The position numbers and the translations under genes are program-made. 64,000 bases of DNA from Siderastrea siderea (taxonomy: Eukaryota; Cnidaria; Anthozoa; Scleractinia; Rhizangiidae): positions 51,799,533-51,863,532 of the forward strand of contig OZ034967.1 of assembly GCA_964030785.1 (NCBI GenBank), written 5' to 3'. Each line of letters opens with the position of its first letter. Within the stretch, counting starts at the first letter, position 1. Under the pieces are notes generated by a model. The model searched no databases. It saw nothing but the letters and a program-made list of their open reading frames with translations, and had not been told where the DNA came from. Of this stretch, positions 55,906-64,000 are shown in pieces.

Positions 55906-56011
55906 CTACATTTCGGCCGTACAGAACAGTCTTAACATCATCGATCCTAAAATCGTATTCGTATTCACTGTACAAGGCCCATGACCACCAAGGACCAGAG
56001 TGTCGTGAAAT
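55906..56011 (-). CDS. Candidate upstream exon of the lectin gene
   Basis: Bounded by acceptor catttcag and donor gtatga, 106 nt, phase 0 in and phase 1 out. The exit phase matches lectin exon 1, and the product reads ISRHSGPWWSWALYSEYEYD, FRIDDVKTVLYGRNV. No domain was recognised. Support is limited to splice sites, phase and open frame. Confidence 0.4.
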
Positions 56012-57425
56012 CTGAAATGAAACTGAAGGCAGGGCAGCGTTATTACTGTTGATTCGTGCTTTGTTCGGCATGATTAAGGAATGCACCTATTACGTCATGG
56101 ATTATGCAGGAAATTTTGAAAGCTTGAGGAAATCGTATAGTAGGAGTGTCTTAAGTCAGACACATAGCAAACAAGAAAGCCCAATGGGCATTTTAACCGG
56201 CCCTTCTGACCCTCCCCGCCCCTAGGTTTGACATGTGTTAGCGCGATCCTGCATTTATACGAACCGGCGTGAAGAAAAGTGTAATTGTGTGACACAATAT
56301 TTTGACTATAGCGTTACTGGATGACGCAATGTTTAAGCTCTGATGACTCAGTTTATCTTTCTTATCGCTTTTATTTCTGCTGAAAAACGCAAATTCACTC
56401 AAACGTTGAATGTCGGTATAAATTTGCCCACAACTGAGGATGCTTTCAAAGGGATGACGAAATATTTACTATTGTGCCTAGACCGTGAATACAAACAGTG
56501 AACATCGCAGTAGAATCAAAATATAACGCTTGATAAACACGAGCTCGAGCAGATCGTCAGAGTCTGGGGCACGTTAAGGCATATTTCATGACGTGATGTT
56601 TAAATCTGGTTTGCTCACCCGGGAATCCCCATGTAAAGTAAACAAGTTCAGTCGGAATGGCTACGTACCAGACTACGCACTTACAAAATTTTCCGTATTC
56701 TTTATATTTTATATTGGCACTGAAACTAACTATTTACATATGTTGTAAATCAACGTTTTTCAAAATAAAACCAAGAGAGCGACTAAAATTACGCGTGTTT
56801 TATTAAAGGTAAACATAGTAGAACTAACAATATATAGCAGAAATAGTGTCCATGGTATTAAAACATTGCACTAGACCTTCTCTGACTCTTATCGCTTTCA
56901 ATTACTAATCTGAATCTTAACTTTAAGCTATTTTTGCCTTTTTGCTGACTTGTAAAACAGCGTCTCACACACCCCCACTAAACAGACCGCATAAGAAATG
57001 TGGTTATCTGCATAGAGGGTAGAAGATAGTCCTATGGTAAAGCCAGAAAATAATCCATTTTTGACAAGAATTTAACAACCTGTTGAAAGAACATGGTCTC
57101 TGAACTCAGTAAACTGTGCCTAGTTTGAGACCTACCACATTTTGTTGGGCGAGAGTAGCAATGTTTATGAGAGGACTCTGTGATCTCCTCATTAAGACAA
57201 TTTTTTCGAAAATTAATGTCTAGCAAACTTGTAGATAAGAAGAATTGATAGCGACTGTGTCATTAAGTAACTAGCAAATTTGAGAACAATCCTTTAAATC
57301 TTTAATATGCTATTTCGTTTGACCTCCCGTACACCGGTCGGTTTCGACTACAAAACTACATCCTTGATTCCATCTTTCTTATTTCTTTCCAAGCGTAATA
57401 TCACCATCTTGTAAATGGTTTGGAC
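56012..57425. other. Intergenic or 5' lectin-gene DNA, no gene seen
   Basis: No convincing exon, RNA gene or bounded repeat. Confidence 0.4.
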
Positions 57426-57664
57426 ACTGGGGCCCGTTTCTCGAAAGTCCCGATAACTTTTCGGGCCCGGAAAGCTATTTCATGTGCGCGATGTTTACTT
57501 AAATTTTGTTAGTTTTAAGAGCTGAGCAATAAAATTCTAAGCTGATAAAACAAGTCGGGCTGATATGCGGGCTAAAAACTACGCCAGCGTGTTATAGATT
57601 TTGATTTTAAAATATATCTCCGGGCCCGAAAAGTTACCCGGGATTTTCGAGTAACAGGGCCCAG
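57426..57664. mobile_element. MITE with ggggcccgttt termini
   Basis: The left arm ctggggcccgtttctcgaaa...ttttcgggcccgga and the right arm tccgggcccgaaaa...cagggccca are inverted over about 45 bp. It directly abuts the Penelope-like element on its right. It has no coding capacity. Confidence 0.8.
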
Positions 57665-57744
57665 GGGTCATATCATAGGTCGGTAAATTACGATTGTCTG
57701 GGTGAGTGTAGTCCTGACAAGGACTGTTTGTGGCGACATTGACT

Positions 57745-57785
57745 GACGTTTCGACAACTTGAGCGGAAGTCGTCATCAGAGTCAA
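57745..57785 (-). ncRNA. Hammerhead-like core in the Penelope-like element
   Basis: On the minus strand CTGATGA (57779-57773) precedes a hairpin (gacgactt / aagttgtc) and GAAACGTC (57752-57745). This is the hammerhead box order. The hairpin as drawn uses part of the CTGATGA box, so the register departs from the canonical ribozyme and activity is unproven. Confidence 0.4.
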
Positions 57786-58115
57786 GTGAACTGTGAATCG
57801 TCAGTAGATGCTATAAGTCTCTGGTCGTTGTCCTGATTGGTCGACGATCTCGTGATGTTATTGGTCGTCTGTCAGTAAAGCCGTGATGCTATTGGCTGTG
57901 AAGACTGTAAAACGTGATTGGTACGTTTCGATCCGTCTTTCGTTAGTCAAATGTGCGTTGGTCAGTTTTGTTAGTAAAATTAGTCCGTTTGTCTATTGTT
58001 TGTTTGTCTTGTTATTGTCGTCAATCAGTCGTTTCTAGGGTGCAGGTAGCTATTGGCAACGGTTCAATGGTGTTTGTTCTCAGTTAGTAAACCAGCTTTC
58101 CAGAGCGATTCGTTG

Positions 58116-58523
58116 TCAGTACTCAGTACTGTAGGTAACGCATTCAGCAGAGTCCCAGTCGGTTCTGTGGTTTGTTTTTAAATGGTGCTCAGCAATGTGA
58201 TTGTTGATATCATCATTTCTAGTCGCTCGTTTGTGTTCAGTCAGTCGGATGATCAAATTCCTGCCGGTCTCACCAATATAAGTGGCCTGGCAGTCGCAGC
58301 ATTTGATCTCATAAACTGCTCCCTGTCTGCCACTCGGTTCGTCTTTGTCTTCAACGTTCGTCCGCAGTAGCTGTCGTAAAGTAGTGATAGGTTTGTGAGC
58401 AACGTGGATGTTGTAGGGTTGTACTATTCGTGCGATAGTTTCGTAAGTCCCTTTCATGTACGGTATGGTTGCAGTAGTGACAGGTGTCGCGTTAGTGTTC
58501 GTAGCGTTCGGTTCGTTGTCCAA
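58116..58523 (-). pseudogene. GIY-YIG endonuclease domain, Penelope-like
   Basis: Reads TIPYMKGTYETIARIVQPYN, TLRQLLRTNVEDKDEP, AVYEIKCCDCQATYIGETG, RLTEHKRATRN and HRTDWDSAECV. The CxxC-type pair before the YIG motif, the Arg of RNL, and EHK are family landmarks. It is separated from the reverse transcriptase by a frameshift. Confidence 0.82.
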
Positions 58524-58625
58524 TAAAGTCCCGGCTGTAATTGTCCTTGTTGAAAACGTTGTCTAAGTACTTGATTTCGTCCGTTAAGCTGTCGGGTGAG
58601 TCACAAACTACTTGCGCGCATCTTG

Positions 58626-59440
58626 TCAAGGTCCGAATAGTCGTAGCTTTGTGCGAAGCAGGGTTGTAAGATGATTGGTCGAGTAGTCTTTCGGTATGTG
58701 TGGTTTTCTGTAAATTGTCGTCCGTAGTTTGTTATTGTCGTGGGTAACTAAGCAATATAGAAGAGGTATTTTACCATTTTCCTCGATCTCCTTAGTAAAC
58801 TGTATGTGGGGGTTTTGTCCGTTGAGGTGTTGGTGAAAATCGTCGATTTCGTCTTTGTGTACGGCTATAAAGGTATCGTCAACGTAACGTAACCAGAGTG
58901 GTAGTGTTCGTTTGTAAGTTGCGAGGGCTCGTTCCTCGATGTTTTGCATAACGATTTCTGCAAAAACAACGGAAACTGGTGAGCCCATAGCTGTTCCGTG
59001 CAACTGTTTGTAGTGCTTCCCGTTGTACTGAAAGTAAGTAGAAGTAAGACAAAAGTTTAGTAGGTTCATTAAGTCGTCTGTAGGTAGCGGTAGTTCAATG
59101 GTAGAGTTGTTGATGGCGGTTTCGCAGTGCAGTCTACAGCCAGTTGAAGTGGAATACTGGTGAACAGTGATTTCACACCAAAAGACACTAGCTTGTAGTT
59201 GCCAGGTATTTGTACTGTCTTGACTGCGTCAATAAAGTTCTCAGTCGACTGTAGTTTGTGTCGTGATTCGTTGGTCAAAGGTTTCAGTACGGTAGTCAAG
59301 TATTTGGGCAGTTGGTAAGTCGAGGACCCACAGAACTGATGAAACTGGGTCGCATGGGTATGTGAGGTTTCTGTAGTCCGTAGAGTTTCGGTTGTGGTAC
59401 ACGGCACCTCAGCTAAAAATGGAAGGTCCTTGAAATACAA
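58626..59440 (-). pseudogene. Reverse transcriptase of the Penelope-like element, frameshifted
   Basis: Two frames carry the RT. The 5' part (59440-59069) has YQLPKYLTTVLKPLT and KLVSFGVKSLFTSIPLQLAV, with Gly where the family has the catalytic Asp of SFDVxSLFTS. The 3' part (59069-58626) has YKQLHGTAMGSPVSVVFAEI, WLRYVDDTFIAVH with the YVDD catalytic box, and TIYRKPHIP. A frameshift lies near 59125 and others follow near 58640 and in the 5' part. The enzyme is inactive. Confidence 0.85.
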
Positions 59441-61830
59441 GGTTTTTATAGGCCAAAATTTAAGTAAATATTACGAGAGTTTTTTATTTACTAGAAAAAA
59501 TCCTTGTACAGGTAATATCCGCATTATGAAACACGCTACCGCCAGGTTGAAAGAAGAGAGAATAATGGCAACCTTTTTTCAGAGACGTCAGGTCAGAATG
59601 ATAATATTGAATCTTGCTTAAATGAACGAAAACTGAACTAAGTCAGTAATTTCTATTGCAATTTCCAGACCCAAAGAACACTCTCCTGCGGCTGTTGATA
59701 TATTTGGGACAATTTTGAAATATTACCTGAATGATTATTACTCAATTTCAAGTAAGAGGAATACGGCCGAAATACCTCTTGAACCATGGAATTGCATAAA
59801 AAATGCGGATAGATTTCACAGAGCAGTATATAGATTTTCTTTCTGATCAATCGTAAACATGTTGCTTTTCGTCTTAATCTGGCGTGTAATATCCGAAAAT
59901 TATAGTGAACAATTTTAACAAAACCATCGGCTTTCTTGAGGCCGCCTACCCCGCCTGATGCCCCATTTAAGACTATTTCACAGTAATCAGGAAATGCTGG
60001 TACAACTTTGTCCGCCATTTTGCGATTGCTACGCGTGCTTGAGGGCTCGAATGAGGTTAAAATCGACCAGAAACGGAATGTCTATGTTTTAACGCTTGTA
60101 CATTTCTCGGTAAGGTGCTTCTTTTAGGAGTGTCAAGAATACCTCCGGGAAGTCTTTAAGCACCACCAAATTTTCGGGCACCGGTACTACATCTAATTTT
60201 GGACCATTACGTTTAGACGTTAAACATTAGGGTTGGCGTGCTAGCAATTAGATGGCAAGATGTCATAGTTTTGGGGTGCCGTGCCCAATTAAGTTTTAGC
60301 ACGTGTAAAGATGAGGTTTGATCCGTTCAGGCTTTCGTTTGACTCTCTTTCCACGATTATGCCACTTGCCTCGTAACCAAAAAATGCGTGAATGCCTGCC
60401 TCAAGTCAGTCTTTACTATTAAGCGTGAGATCTATTCGTGGAAATGTTGTCCTAATTCACCCTTTACCCACGGCTAGCTGGACATACCGTAAATCAGAAA
60501 CAGGTGAAAAACAGGTCTCAACTTGCAAGTCTGAAACAGGTTACAGCGATGCCACGAAACAGTGCCGCACAGCAATTAACCAATCAACTCTTCACTAAAA
60601 ATGACGTCATGTTCATCTCATATTTTGCCTCGCACCCTCCTCAAGTGGAGATTAGAGAGAACAACAGCTTGAGCTTAAGGGCTTATAGTTTTAAAACAAA
60701 TCATGCCGAGTTGCAATTTTCCAAACCTGAGGTTCGTTGGTGATGGTCAACGAATGAATTACATTCATTATCATTCCATAAAAAGACTGACACACGCGAG
60801 TAGTTCTTCAAATCTTTAATTTCCCACTCATAATTTACATGTTATTATGTTTCCCCTGACAAGAATCCTCGCGTTAAGAGGTGACAGGTCTTTGCTCGTT
60901 ATTTTAGTTGATTGTAATTTTCCCTTCACAAAAATGCCCTTATTATAGTGTAATAGATCCTTCAGACTGTAGGCCATTCTGAAAGCAAAACAAAAGAACC
61001 ATAACATAAAACAAAAACAATCCGACTAAAACTAAACAAATAACGACCCTTTTTAGAGCAGAGACGCGTCATCAATCTCCTGGTCACTATTCCTTCTCAG
61101 CGGAGTTCACCATTACACACTGCGTGTTTGTACAGACGCACAACCAGAAAAACTAAACCTTTTTTACCCCGCCGTCAGGACGGGGTCTAGTAATACCCTT
61201 TTTTTTTCCGTGGTTTTTTTTTTTTTTGGTGGTCACTTGCCCCAGACCTCCGGTTTTCGCTCGGCCAAAGAAATGCTAGTCGTGTCTTTCGCTACACAGC
61301 CTAGGGCTTTTATCTTGAGTGACTGTAACATATTTTACACCCCCCGGGGGGGGAGACAACGGCGGGGTCTAATGCCCCTGGGGCTTTTCTTGTTACCTAT
61401 GTTCTCCTCAGGCTTACAATACTTCATCTCTATTGCAAGTTGAAAAAGGTTAATGAGGTGTATTCTTGCAAATTTTTAGCAGTTTTTGAACGACTGTTTT
61501 TTGCTTTCTCACGCGAAGGGTAGGCCAGAATTTAAAGTCGGCGGCTTAAAAAGCATGAAACTAGATTATCCTCTAGATACCTCGTTACCCAGCAACCCAA
61601 AATGTACCAGTTTGGATTTATTTTTTGCTGGAAAGGGATTTCAGATGATTGAGATTCTGGGTTAGTCCACCAAATCTCAAACAACTGGGGCCGAAACTGG
61701 AATAAGTCATTCTGAGTGAAGTAGACTAGAGCCTGGGATTGAACTTTTCAGCCGGAAACGCACCAGTTCATGCGCATGCAAACACATTAATGCCAGTAAC
61801 TATAATACTCACGGCGATTTGGCAGCTTGT
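59441..61830. other. Intergenic, one weak candidate exon
   Basis: A minus-strand ORF (59653-60018) begins MADKVVPAFPDYCEIVLNGA in a strong start context (aaaatggcg) and could be a first coding exon using donor gtaggc after GASGG, but no partner exon was found. Homopolymer T-runs lie at about 61198-61225. Nothing else was recognised. Confidence 0.35.
61617..61622 (-). terminator. Poly(A) signal of the ShK/Gly-rich gene
   Basis: AATAAA on the minus strand, about 210 nt after the stop codon. Confidence 0.4.
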
Positions 61831-61976
61831 CTATCGACGTCCGTAGCCCGGACGACCTCCACCAGGTCGACCTCCGTAACCACCTCCCCCAGGACGACCG
61901 CCCCCACCGTAACCACCACCTCCAGGACGACCGCCCCCACCGTAACCACCACCTCCAGGACGACCACCACCATAAC
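61831..61976 (-). CDS. Terminal exon: Gly-rich repeats
   Basis: After tttcctag, GGT TAT GGT continues in phase from the previous exon. Three near-identical nucleotide repeats of about 33 nt encode GRPGGGGYGGG units, and the exon ends RPGYGRR and TAG (61831-61833). Repeat-number polymorphism is likely. Confidence 0.8.
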
Positions 61977-62903
61977 CTAGGAAAGGAAAATAAACAAATA
62001 CGGACAGGACTTTAGTTAGTTTGATTAGCTTTCGGAAGAGCTGATGCTGTCATCTCATAATAACAATAGTAATAACATAACATAACATAAACTTTATTTA
62101 CACATTCGGATTTTTAGAGTAGCAATTGCTGCTAGTATCTCCGAATGAAAAACAAAAATAACTAAAAAATAAGCTAAGAACTATTTACATCAATCAATAA
62201 TTTCACACTCATTTAAAATAACTTACAATATTTTCTAAGAATAGAATTAAAACTATTTACATTAAGAGTAGTTCAAGCTATGTCTGGCAACGAGTTCCAT
62301 TGATTAGTGGCAGAATAAGTAAATGAATTTAAACCATGTGTAGTGGTCGGAAGGACGCGCTTTCTGGCCCCGCTAAGACCATAGCCTGAAGTTCTTTCGA
62401 TAAGGCGCGAACTCAGGTAAGAGGGCGCGAGACCATTCACACATTTATAAACCAGAACAAGCATTTCCCTTAGATTACAATGATGATGATAATAATGATG
62501 ATGATAATACGTTTACCGTCAATGTCTCGCGTGACTAGTATTCTTTTGGAGTTTTAACTGAACATTGAAAGGAGTTTTTCGCGCAGTTTGTGCCACCTCG
62601 GAGACCGTAGACGTAAACTGATCGAAAGCAAAAATTCATAAGCCTTTACCTTTACGTCGGCTTAATGAGAGAAAATATATTTCTCCCACACGGCTTCTGC
62701 TTTAACCGGATAACACAAAACTACAACAAATTAAAAGCCAGGTCCAAGAGCTTTTTGCGTCTTTCAATAGCACGCGAACCCTGAAGCTCATGATCCAGAC
62801 CGCGGGATGAATGAAAAGGTCAAATCCATACGCTGTGACTGGTGATTTAATAATAAGCTTTAATGACAAAACCATTTTAGAAATGAAAATATATACCTGG
62901 TTT

Positions 62904-62998
<95 letters not shown>

Positions 62999-64000
62999 TA
63001 TATTTGGAAAATGGCATGAGATGCATAAAAAATGACTAAGAATGAAATAAATAAGGAATAAATAAAAGGGAAACACAGCCGCCCCAAATTAAGACAAAAG
63101 CCTTACAGCTCATGAATGGGATAAAGCTGCTTTTGTGTCTCTCAGTTCCCGAGGGAGGAATGGTCACTCTGCGTTTGATTCTCAAGTTCTGCACAATACA
63201 GTGTTGTACGTTCTTATCACCAATCCAAGGCAATTCCTGTTTTACGATTCCCTGAATTTTGAAGAACGGCACTATTTGTTACTCAAAACGCACTGTAAGC
63301 ATTGAAAACTGAGAAATACCAAAGACTTCAGTCAATGCAAATTTATCCAATATCCCTTTGTAACTGCAACAGCAAGAGCCTTTATTTCTAGCGAAATCAC
63401 CAATGTTGAACTGATGGAGATTGCGGCCAAAAGTCGAGCAAGAGTTAAAAAGCCGAATTCGGTAAATCAGACTTTCGCAAAAATAGATGGCAGAGAAATT
63501 AAATCGAGGACCCTATAAAGGTAACTTTTAATGCATTGTTCATTTATAAGCTTAAGATTGAGTGGGCAAAAATAGTGATGGAACAGAAAGTAAAGTCACT
63601 TACCTCCTCCTCCTCCACCACCGCTGCTTCCTCCACTGTTACACAGACCACATTTTTTCTGACACTTAGCTGAGGGAAAAAAAGGATTGTGTTGGTGACC
63701 GGTCTTCCAAAAAAAAAAGAGAAAGAAAGAAAAAACAAAAACAAACGAACAAAGAAAGAGGAAAAATAAAACAGCTGGTAAAAACAAAGTATAATTATAC
63801 AGAACTTTCTGAATCTTTATATTTGGGAAGTGTTCTTAAACTGTCACCCGATAATTTGATCTTCTTGTGAACGAAATGTTGTTCTTTGGGCGAATAAAGG
63901 CCCAAGATTGCCTACGAGAAGAAAACGCGTACGTAACCATGTAATCCTAAGGGCATCAGCTCACCTTTCACAATTGCATTGTACCGGCAATTATAAGGGG
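61831..64000 (-). CDS. ShK-like domain and glycine-rich tail protein, 3' part of gene
   Basis: Minus-strand exons within the window are 63965-64000 (partial), 63604-63669 and 61831-61976, with matching phases. The first two join to read PYNCRYNAIVKAKCQKKCGL followed by C, the end of a ShK-type Cys-rich fold (C...C...CxxxCxxC). The last exon adds a tail of GGGGYGGGGRP repeats ending RPGYGRR and a stop. ShK modules occur in secreted cnidarian proteins: some venom peptides, many enzymes and many matrix proteins. A Gly-rich tail favours a structural, mucus or matrix protein over a small toxin. The N-terminus lies beyond the window. Confidence 0.72.
62070..62464 (-). mobile_element. LINE 3' fragment (L2/CR1-like tail)
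   Basis: The minus strand encodes VLVYKCVNGLAPSYLSSRLI, LPTTTHGLNSFTYSATNQWN and SLPDI, typical of the C-terminus of LINE ORF2. It then runs into a 3' end with aaataaagtttatgttatgttatg microsatellite units near 62075-62092. It is heavily 5' truncated and lies in sense in the ShK-gene intron. Confidence 0.8.
62908..62995. repeat. TA dinucleotide microsatellite
   Basis: About 44 uninterrupted TA units in the ShK-gene intron. Confidence 0.97.
63604..63669 (-). CDS. Exon with the end of the ShK domain
   Basis: 66 nt bounded by acceptor ttccctcag and donor gtaagt. Entered in phase 1 it reads KCQKKCGLCNSGGSS then six Gly. CQKKCGLC is the classic C-terminal signature of ShK domains (CxxxCxxC). Confidence 0.78.
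63965..64000 (-). CDS. Partial exon, middle of the ShK domain
   Basis: Reads PYNCRYNAIVK and ends at donor gtgagc in phase 1, matching the next exon. It is cut by the window edge. Confidence 0.6.

Larger units (their letters stand above)
48821..56011 (-). pseudogene. Tandem C-type lectin domain gene, partly decayed
   Basis: Minus-strand exons, 5' to 3': 55906-56011, 54058-54492, 52175-52601, 51076-51477 and possibly 48821-49062. Three successive exons each encode one C-type lectin domain and are all phase 1 to phase 1 modules (the second after correcting a one-base slip), the usual pattern for domain duplication. C-type lectin domains are secreted or surface modules that bind sugars or proteins. 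Domain 2 has a frameshift in a homopolymer; domain 3 has a frameshift and an in-frame TGA. Either this is a dying gene or some lesions are assembly errors. No signal peptide or N-terminal exon was identified, so the gene may begin beyond 56 kb. Confidence 0.65.
57665..59412 (-). mobile_element. Degenerate Penelope-like element, 5' truncated
   Basis: Minus-strand order: reverse transcriptase pieces (59412-58626), a GIY-YIG region (58523-58116), then a non-coding 3' region with a hammerhead-like core (57748-57779). At least two frameshifts and a start within the reverse transcriptase show it is dead. Penelope-like elements are retroelements using RT plus a GIY-YIG endonuclease. Confidence 0.85.

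Noticed and set aside
61827..62015. Plus-strand ORF with repeated DDRPHRNHHLQ units
   Set aside because: It is the antisense of the glycine-rich repeat exon; the minus strand has splice sites, phase and a recognisable ShK partner.
62702..63087. ORFs with long Ile-Tyr repeats on both strands
   Set aside because: They are translations of the TA microsatellite.

Overview
The window looks like nuclear DNA from a cnidarian, most likely an anthozoan and probably a stony coral. Its genes have short exons and GT-AG introns, the intergenic DNA is AT-rich, and there is one intronless receptor gene. It is full of small foldback transposons, tRNA-derived SINEs, LINE tails and Penelope-like elements of kinds I associate with coral genomes. 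The organism is inferred from this style plus remembered repeat families, not from a database search. There is no prokaryotic operon structure and no CRISPR array.

Layout. 1-13.7 kb: a roughly 3.2 kb non-coding repeat occurs at 1-3265 and 10454-13696 in direct orientation, with a partial inverted copy at about 8332-9780. Between the copies lie an intronless rhodopsin-class GPCR on the minus strand (4278-5717) and a tRNA-like sequence inside a terminal-inverted-repeat element (6187-6482). 13.7-24.5 kb: intergenic DNA with many MITEs (several with visible target-site duplications), microsatellites and no convincing gene. 24.6-25.1 kb: an ORF that may be the end of an unrecognised gene or a retrocopy. 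25.4-42.7 kb: a complete concentrative nucleoside transporter gene (CNT/SLC28 family, plus strand, 10 coding positions, about 620 aa). Its introns hold a LINE fragment, a SINE nested in a foldback element, a degenerate tandem array and several MITEs. 42.3-48.8 kb: intergenic with MITEs. 48.8-56.0 kb: a minus-strand gene with three tandem C-type lectin domains, two of them with disabling lesions. Its introns contain a Penelope-like fragment, a SINE and a foldback element. 57.4-59.4 kb: a MITE beside a second, degenerate Penelope-like element with reverse transcriptase and GIY-YIG parts. 61.8-64 kb: the 3' part of a minus-strand gene for a ShK-like cysteine-rich module followed by a glycine-rich tail; the gene runs off the window end.

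The most interesting observation is in the transporter. Two tandem 181-nt exons (39562-39742 and 39785-39965) encode two versions of the same conserved transporter segment (47 of 60 residues identical) and are separated by only 42 nt. Because each exon enters in phase 0 and leaves in phase 1, an mRNA stays in frame only if exactly one of them is used. This predicts mutually exclusive splicing that yields two nucleoside-transporter isoforms. Other points worth checking are the tRNA-like core inside an inverted-repeat transposon, the hammerhead-ribozyme-like cores at the ends of both Penelope-like elements, the recent duplication of the non-coding repeat, and the decaying lectin array.
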